A stretch of DNA of 10,647 nucleotides. Origin: Syntrophus sp. (in: bacteria) (GTDB taxonomy: Bacteria > Desulfobacterota > Syntrophia > Syntrophales > UBA8958). The notes beneath the pieces were generated by a model, which worked only from the letters and a program-made list of their open reading frames with translations, made no database searches and was not told the DNA's origin. Positions 6,942-10,647 of the stretch are shown in pieces. The stretch lies in NCBI GenBank assembly GCA_003451635.1, contig DMAT01000432.1, positions 1 through 10,647 of the forward strand, given 5' to 3'. How positions within the stretch are numbered: the first letter of the stretch is position 1; each line of letters begins with the position of its first letter. A program made the translations under genes and the position numbers.

Positions 6942-7439
6942 ATGCCGATTTATGAGTTTTATTGCCATAAATGCAACACCGTCTATAATTTTTTCTCAAG
7001 AACCGTGAATACGGAAAAGGTTCCGAACTGTCCAAAGTGTAAAAGAATCAAGCTGAAACGACAGATGTCCATCTTTGCCAAGATCAAGCACGGCGGGGAA
7101 GAGGGGGCCGATGAAGCCGGAATGCCCCCCATCGATGAGGCGGCCATGGAGAAGGCCATGTCCATGCTGGCCAGTGAGGCGGATCACATCAATGAAGATG
7201 ATCCCCGGCAGGCGGCCAATCTCATGCGGAAACTCACGGAAGCCACGGGAATGAACCTCGGTCCGGCCATGGAAGAGGCGCTCCGGCGCATGGAAAGGGG
7301 GGAGGACCCCGAACAGATCGAGGCGGAAATGGGTGACCTACTGGAGGGGGAAGAACCTTTCCTGTTCGATGGATCCAAAGGGAAAAAAGGGACAGGTAAG
7401 GTAAAACCCAGGCTAGATGAGACCCTGTACGACCTGTGA
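6942..7439 (+). CDS. FmdB-type zinc-ribbon protein with long acidic tail
   Basis: The 165-residue protein starts at the ATG at 6942, chosen because AAGGAG (6928-6933) stands eight bases ahead; a TTG six bases upstream is less likely. The N-terminus MPIYEFYC matches the FmdB/CxxC regulatory-type zinc ribbon. C8-x2-C11 and C30-x2-C33 form one four-cysteine zinc site. The remaining residues (about 50-165) are rich in Glu, Asp and Met and look helical, with EDDPRQAANLMRKL and a later GEDPEQIEAEMGDLLE stretch. This extended form is, from memory, common in Deltaproteobacteria. The name comes from a proposed regulator of formamidase genes, but the molecular role of most members is not established and there is no helix-turn-helix here. 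It begins 53 bases after the protease, so it is probably in the same transcript. Confidence 0.9.
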   Translation: MPIYEFYCHKCNTVYNFFSRTVNTEKVPNCPKCKRIKLKRQMSIFAKIKHGGEEGADEAGMPPIDEAAMEKAMSMLASEADHINEDDPRQAANLMRKLTEATGMNLGPAMEEALRRMERGEDPEQIEAEMGDLLEGEEPFLFDGSKGKKGTGKVKPRLDETLYDL

Positions 7440-7512
7440 TGAATCCGGCGCCGCCTGACATCGCTCCGATGAACGAGTCCTGGGCATACTAACTCAAGGG
7501 GGGAAGTTTTTC

Positions 7513-8454
7513 ATGCTCGTCCATTTCTGGGGAACCCGGGGAGCCCTGCCTTCGTCCCTGAGTGCGGAAAAGGTTAAACAAAAAATCATCAAGGCCCTCA
7601 AGGCTGCCCAGGGAAAAACATTTGAGAATGACAGTGCCCTGGAAGAATTTGTGGACCGGGAACTTCCCTTTGCCGTCCGGGGATCCTATGGAGGAAACAG
7701 CGCCTGTGTCGAGATCCGCGGCGGGGATGAATATATCCTTTGCGACGCCGGAACGGGTCTTCGGAATTTCGGGCAGTCGGCAGCAAATGCGCGGGGTGAG
7801 TACAATATCTTTCTTTCTCATCTCCACTGGGATCACCTCCAGGGATTTCCTTTTTTTGCTCCCGCTTACATTCCCGGCAACCGGATAAAGATCTATGGCT
7901 GTAATCCCGGCATGGAACAGGCCTTTGTCGTCCAGCAGGGTCCGCTCTTTTTCCCAGTTCCCTTTAACGCCATGAGGGCGGAGATCACCTTCCATCCCCT
8001 GCAGCGCGATGTGGTCTATGAAATCGCCGGCGTCAAGGTGAGGGGAACGAAACAGCATCATCCCGGCGACTCTTATGGCTACCGTTTTGAGAGAGACGGG
8101 CAGAGCGTCGTTTATTCCACCGATTCAGAGCACAAGAAAGGGTCCGAGAGCCCTTTTTACGAATATCTGGATTTCATCAGAGAAACGGATCTCCTTATCT
8201 TCGATGCCCAGTATACCCTCCTTGACGCCATTGGAGATAAGGAAAACTGGGGTCATTCAAACAATATCCTCGCTGTGGAGCTGGCCGTCGAAGGCATGGT
8301 CAAACGCCTTTGTCTCTTCCATCATGAGCATACCTATGACGACGACGTTTTTGACGAGCTTCTTGAAGATACCCGTACCTATCTGAGGATTCTCTCCGAG
8401 ACGAGTACGCTGGAGATTACAATGGCTTATGATGGTCTGGAGATTGAAATCTGA
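7513..8454 (+). CDS. MBL-fold metallohydrolase (metallo-beta-lactamase superfamily)
   Basis: The 313-residue cytoplasmic protein (no signal peptide) belongs to the MBL-fold hydrolases that open with FWGTRG and GGNSAC (residues 5-10 and 60-65). The metal site motif HLHWDH at 103-108 gives H103, H105, D107 and H108. Later ligand candidates are H182/H183, D204 in YSTDSEH, H248 in WGHS and the HHEH at 270-273. About 45 residues rich in Lys and Glu (11-56) separate FWGTRG from GGNSAC, more than in compact relatives; they look helical. The substrate is not evident: relatives include phosphodiesterase-like enzymes, and some occur beside signalling domains. A strong GGGGGGAAG Shine-Dalgarno precedes the ATG. 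It follows the FmdB-type gene by 73 bases on the same strand. Confidence 0.9.
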   Translation: MLVHFWGTRGALPSSLSAEKVKQKIIKALKAAQGKTFENDSALEEFVDRELPFAVRGSYGGNSACVEIRGGDEYILCDAGTGLRNFGQSAANARGEYNIFLSHLHWDHLQGFPFFAPAYIPGNRIKIYGCNPGMEQAFVVQQGPLFFPVPFNAMRAEITFHPLQRDVVYEIAGVKVRGTKQHHPGDSYGYRFERDGQSVVYSTDSEHKKGSESPFYEYLDFIRETDLLIFDAQYTLLDAIGDKENWGHSNNILAVELAVEGMVKRLCLFHHEHTYDDDVFDELLEDTRTYLRILSETSTLEITMAYDGLEIEI

Positions 8455-8501
8455 GGCCCGGCAAGATAATAGATGATGACTTTGACACGGAAACTTTCTT
8501 G

Positions 8502-8525
8502 ACGGCTTGTGATCGACGCCGTTTT
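8502..8525 (+). terminator. Weak terminator-like hairpin after the MBL gene
   Basis: ACGGC (8502-8506) and GCCGT (8518-8522) pair across an 11-base loop and run into TTTT at 8522-8525. The stem is short and the loop large, so it may only partly separate the MBL gene from the small basic gene downstream, or be chance. Confidence 0.25.
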
Positions 8526-8583
8526 GGTGTATGGGCTTACCCAAGAGATAAATATAAAAATATAAAATCACAGGGGGATGCAA

Positions 8584-8715
8584 ATGGCACAGCACAAAAA
8601 ACACGAACGGAAAAGAGAAATTGACCGCCGCAGAAAGCGCCTGAAAGAACGCAACAGGGCGAGGGCGAAAGAGGCGCGCGCCGCGGGCGGGGATGTGAAA
8701 AAGGCAAAGGGGTAG
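8584..8715 (+). CDS. Very basic 43-residue small protein, function unknown
   Basis: MAQHKKHERKREIDRRRKRL begins a 43-residue protein in which 19 residues are Lys or Arg and six are acidic. It should be one long charged helix through about residue 34, followed by a flexible GGDVKKAKG tail. AGGGGG (8572-8577) lies six bases before this ATG, a good ribosome-binding site. An in-frame ATG at 8578 sits directly on the Shine-Dalgarno and is less likely. The pattern E-I-x-R-R-R-x-R resembles short basic proteins annotated as domains of unknown function (DUF6800-like, from memory). High basic charge suggests nucleic acid or ribosome binding, but nothing shows it directly. It follows the MBL gene by 129 bases and ends 13 bases before the convergent exoprotein stop. 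Confidence 0.65.
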   Translation: MAQHKKHERKREIDRRRKRLKERNRARAKEARAAGGDVKKAKG

Positions 8716-8722
8716 TCTTTGC
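8698..8722 (-). terminator. Possible terminator of the exoprotein gene
   Basis: Read on the minus strand, GCAAAG and CTTTGC (8717-8722 and 8704-8709) make a six-base stem with a seven-base loop. One base pair on comes a run of five T (8698-8702). It sits just past the exoprotein stop and inside the end of the small basic gene. The stem is only half GC, so termination would be modest. Confidence 0.35.
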
Positions 8723-8728
8723 TCCCTT

Positions 8729-10647
8729 TCAGTAGGCCGGACGGGCACCGATACCCAGGGTAGTAGGCGCTTTGGACCATGTTCCCGTCTGGGTCGCCCC
8801 CGCCTGGCCTGCCCAGTTGCAGGTTTGGCAATAGACATTCGGGTTGGTGCTGGTAGTGACGGTGACGCCCGTATTGACCTGAACTAGATTGGCGCCGACA
8901 TTGATGGTGGGCGACGTCAGGGAGACATTGCCGCTTCCCGTCGGGCCGGTGGCAAAAATTACCTTCCCCCCGCTAATATTCCCACCATAGAGCTTCAGCA
9001 TCGTGTCGGCGTTCATGGCGGCCCCGCCGTAAATGTTCAGCACCCCCTGTTGCCCCAAAGCGCCGATCTTGATCGTGTCGGCGCGCAGGGCGGCCCCGCC
9101 CATTACATCGATGGCCCCGGCCATCCCGTTATTGCGGATATCAATCAAACCCTTGTCAGCGAGGATGTTGTAGCCATAGCCCAGACCGCCGACCTTTATT
9201 TTACCTCCCGCCGAGGTCAAGGTCACCCTGTTTGTGGTTTTGTCGGCGGGTGTGGAAGCCAGGATGGCGAGGAGCTGGCCGCTGTCCTGGATGTCGATGG
9301 CCACCGCATCGGCGGCGGCAATGCCACTGGTAATATCGATCTGTCCCGGCTTGGAGGATGCCGTCCCCGTCCAGGGCGCGTAAGTCGTCTGCACCCTCCC
9401 TCCGATCGTTACCGGACCCTGGGCGTCGAGGATAATCGTCCCTCCCCCCGTCGGCTGGTTGTCCGTAAAGGTCTCGAGCAGGGCGCCGTTGGCCACTGTG
9501 ATTCCCGCACCGGCCGTTATGCGGGTGTTGTCGGTTCCCCAGACCGTGCCGTAAATGTTCACGTTATTCTCTGCCGCCAGGGTCGTCTTGGCAAAACCGT
9601 CGATGTAGGCCCCGCTGCCCAGAGTGAGATCGCTGCCGCTCCCTTTGGCGTAGGCGAAGAATTCCTGGGAAGACCTGGATTTGTTTGTCCGGATGGCGAT
9701 TGCCTCGCGGCGGAGCTGTTCCGCTTCGTCGGCGTCGTCACGGGTGTCCATTGCCGCAAGGTAATCCTGCCTGGCCAGTTCATCTAGTTGGTCCTGGGTG
9801 GATGTCTGTCCGACGAGATTGACATAGCGCGGGATGATGGCCGTGATGTTATCAGCGGCCGTCGTTTCCACCTGCCGGATGTAGCCGAGCCTGATCAGAT
9901 CGTACCGGCTGAAGGGGGCGAAGTACTGGTAGCCGCCGCCGTTACCGCCCGCCGTGTTGAACTGGGGGTTGTTGCTGACCAGGGCGTAGGCCACGGGGAG
10001 GGGCCGGACAATTTCGTAAGTCATGATGTTGGTCCGGTAGTTGAATGTCCCCGTACTGCCGGAGGCGCGGTAGGGACCGACCTGGACAAGGCCGTTGTAC
10101 GTCCGGGCATCGGGATTTCCCCCGGAAGCGGGGATGGCGGCAGTTTTCGTTGACAGGGGAGCAAAGTAGTTGGAGTCGGCCACGGCCGTGGCGTAGTCCG
10201 TTGATATGGACGTATTGTTGGAACCGTTAACGACCAGGTCGCCCACGTTTAGCGTCAGTTGGGTTTGCCATTTGTCGACGCCGTAATATTCTCCCGACCC
10301 CTGGGTAATCTTGGCCCGGTCCACTACGGAGATAGTGGGTACGGAGGCCGTTATGCTCTGGTTGATATTCAGCGGTCCGTTTATGGAGGTCAGGTTGAGG
10401 CTCGTCAGCGGTGATTTGACGGTTACGGACGAAGCGACGGTCATGCCTTCCCGGGAGGCCAGAGAAAGGGCGGTCGGTGACTCCGCCGTAAAGCTCCCCC
10501 CCAAGGTCAGGCTCTTGAAGGTGAAGTTCGTTACCGGAGAGATGGAGTCGTAATGGCTGTTAAAACGGACGTAATTGCTTTCGAAGGCATTCTCGGGAGC
10601 CCCCCAGAGGAAATTGGAAAACCCGCCGTTTCCGGAGCTCCAGAAGT
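8729..10647 (-). CDS. Filamentous-haemagglutinin-like beta-helix exoprotein, C-terminal part (N-terminus beyond window)
   Basis: The frame is open from the window's right edge to the TGA at 8729, giving 638 visible residues. A TTG at 10504 is not a start; coding continues upstream of it (SNYVRFNSHYDSISPV). The composition is typical of large secreted beta-helix adhesins: rich in Gly, Thr, Asn, Ala and Val, with repeating strands such as VNIYGTVWG, GVLNIYGGAAM and GNVSLTSPTINVG. A charged helical stretch (9680-9802) interrupts the beta repeats. The C-terminus carries NPNVYCQTCNWAG, whose two cysteines are the only ones in the visible protein, and ends GARPAY. The usual route would be two-partner secretion with a TpsB pore, but the signal peptide and TPS domain would lie upstream and no TpsB gene is in the window. 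It may be an adhesin or a surface filament. It converges on the small basic gene with a 13-base gap. Confidence 0.8.
   Translation of the reverse strand, partial: FWSSGNGGFSNFLWGAPENAFESNYVRFNSHYDSISPVTNFTFKSLTLGGSFTAESPTALSLASREGMTVASSVTVKSPLTSLNLTSINGPLNINQSITASVPTISVVDRAKITQGSGEYYGVDKWQTQLTLNVGDLVVNGSNNTSISTDYATAVADSNYFAPLSTKTAAIPASGGNPDARTYNGLVQVGPYRASGSTGTFNYRTNIMTYEIVRPLPVAYALVSNNPQFNTAGGNGGGYQYFAPFSRYDLIRLGYIRQVETTAADNITAIIPRYVNLVGQTSTQDQLDELARQDYLAAMDTRDDADEAEQLRREAIAIRTNKSRSSQEFFAYAKGSGSDLTLGSGAYIDGFAKTTLAAENNVNIYGTVWGTDNTRITAGAGITVANGALLETFTDNQPTGGGTIILDAQGPVTIGGRVQTTYAPWTGTASSKPGQIDITSGIAAADAVAIDIQDSGQLLAILASTPADKTTNRVTLTSAGGKIKVGGLGYGYNILADKGLIDIRNNGMAGAIDVMGGAALRADTIKIGALGQQGVLNIYGGAAMNADTMLKLYGGNISGGKVIFATGPTGSGNVSLTSPTINVGANLVQVNTGVTVTTSTNPNVYCQTCNWAGQAGATQTGTWSKAPTTLGIGARPAY
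9001..9100 (-). repeat. 72-base (24-residue) internal repeat of the exoprotein
   Basis: Bases 9001-9028 and 9073-9100 match at 25 of 28 positions, offset by exactly 72 bases. In protein they encode GGAALRADTIK and GGAAMNADTML, 24 residues apart. That spacing fits one turn of a beta-helix and suggests recent duplication of one coil. Confidence 0.7.

Noticed and set aside
6265..7035. Minus-strand open frame of 256 codons across the protease end and FmdB-type start
   Set aside because: It spans the reverse of two convincing genes and has a low-complexity Gly/Gln/Arg-rich product without recognisable motifs.
8257..8838. Minus-strand open frame of 193 codons over the MBL end and the small basic gene
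   Set aside because: It overlaps the MBL C-terminus and the exoprotein end, and its Arg/Pro/Phe-rich product looks like a shadow of the genes on the other frames.
9050..9787. Plus-strand open frame of 245 codons opposite the exoprotein
   Set aside because: The opposite strand carries a continuous beta-helix protein with repeats, and this frame gives no coherent domain or ribosome-binding site.

Overview
The window is a stretch of ordinary, densely coding bacterial chromosome from a Gram-negative organism. The gene content points to a Deltaproteobacterium, possibly of the Syntrophales type. It includes a cytoplasmic PAS-PAS hybrid histidine kinase next to a sigma-54 activator, an acidic-tailed FmdB zinc-ribbon protein, a bacterial Ste24-like protease and a filamentous-haemagglutinin-like exoprotein. 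That placement is an inference from family resemblance; no rRNA, tRNA or marker gene is present to confirm it.

Layout. (1) Positions 1-3303 hold a divergent two-component pair. An NtrC-type response regulator is read leftward and cut by the window edge. A soluble hybrid histidine kinase is read rightward. The 219-base gap between them carries a good match to a -24/-12 sigma-54 promoter pointing at the kinase, so a sigma-54 activator sits beside a probable sigma-54 promoter. (2) Positions 3304-5482 form a leftward two-gene envelope operon: an exported thioredoxin-fold protein without a CXXC motif, followed with a 32-base overlap by a PBP4-type D-Ala-D-Ala carboxypeptidase (dacB). dacB meets the kinase gene tail to tail with no base between the stop codons. 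(3) Positions 5572-8715 form a rightward run: a membrane M48 (Ste24-like) protease, an FmdB-type zinc-ribbon protein, an MBL-fold metallohydrolase and a tiny, very basic 43-residue protein. (4) Positions 8729-10647 hold the C-terminal 638 residues of a large leftward secreted beta-helix protein whose N-terminus lies outside the window.

No mobile element, CRISPR array, tRNA or rRNA was seen, and no gap without a gene exceeds 300 bases. I see no clear new multi-gene system. The points most worth a second look are the sigma-54 promoter between the kinase and the activator, the small basic protein, the lone C-terminal cysteine pair and a helical insertion in the exoprotein, and the unclear translation start of the protease behind a short upstream ORF.
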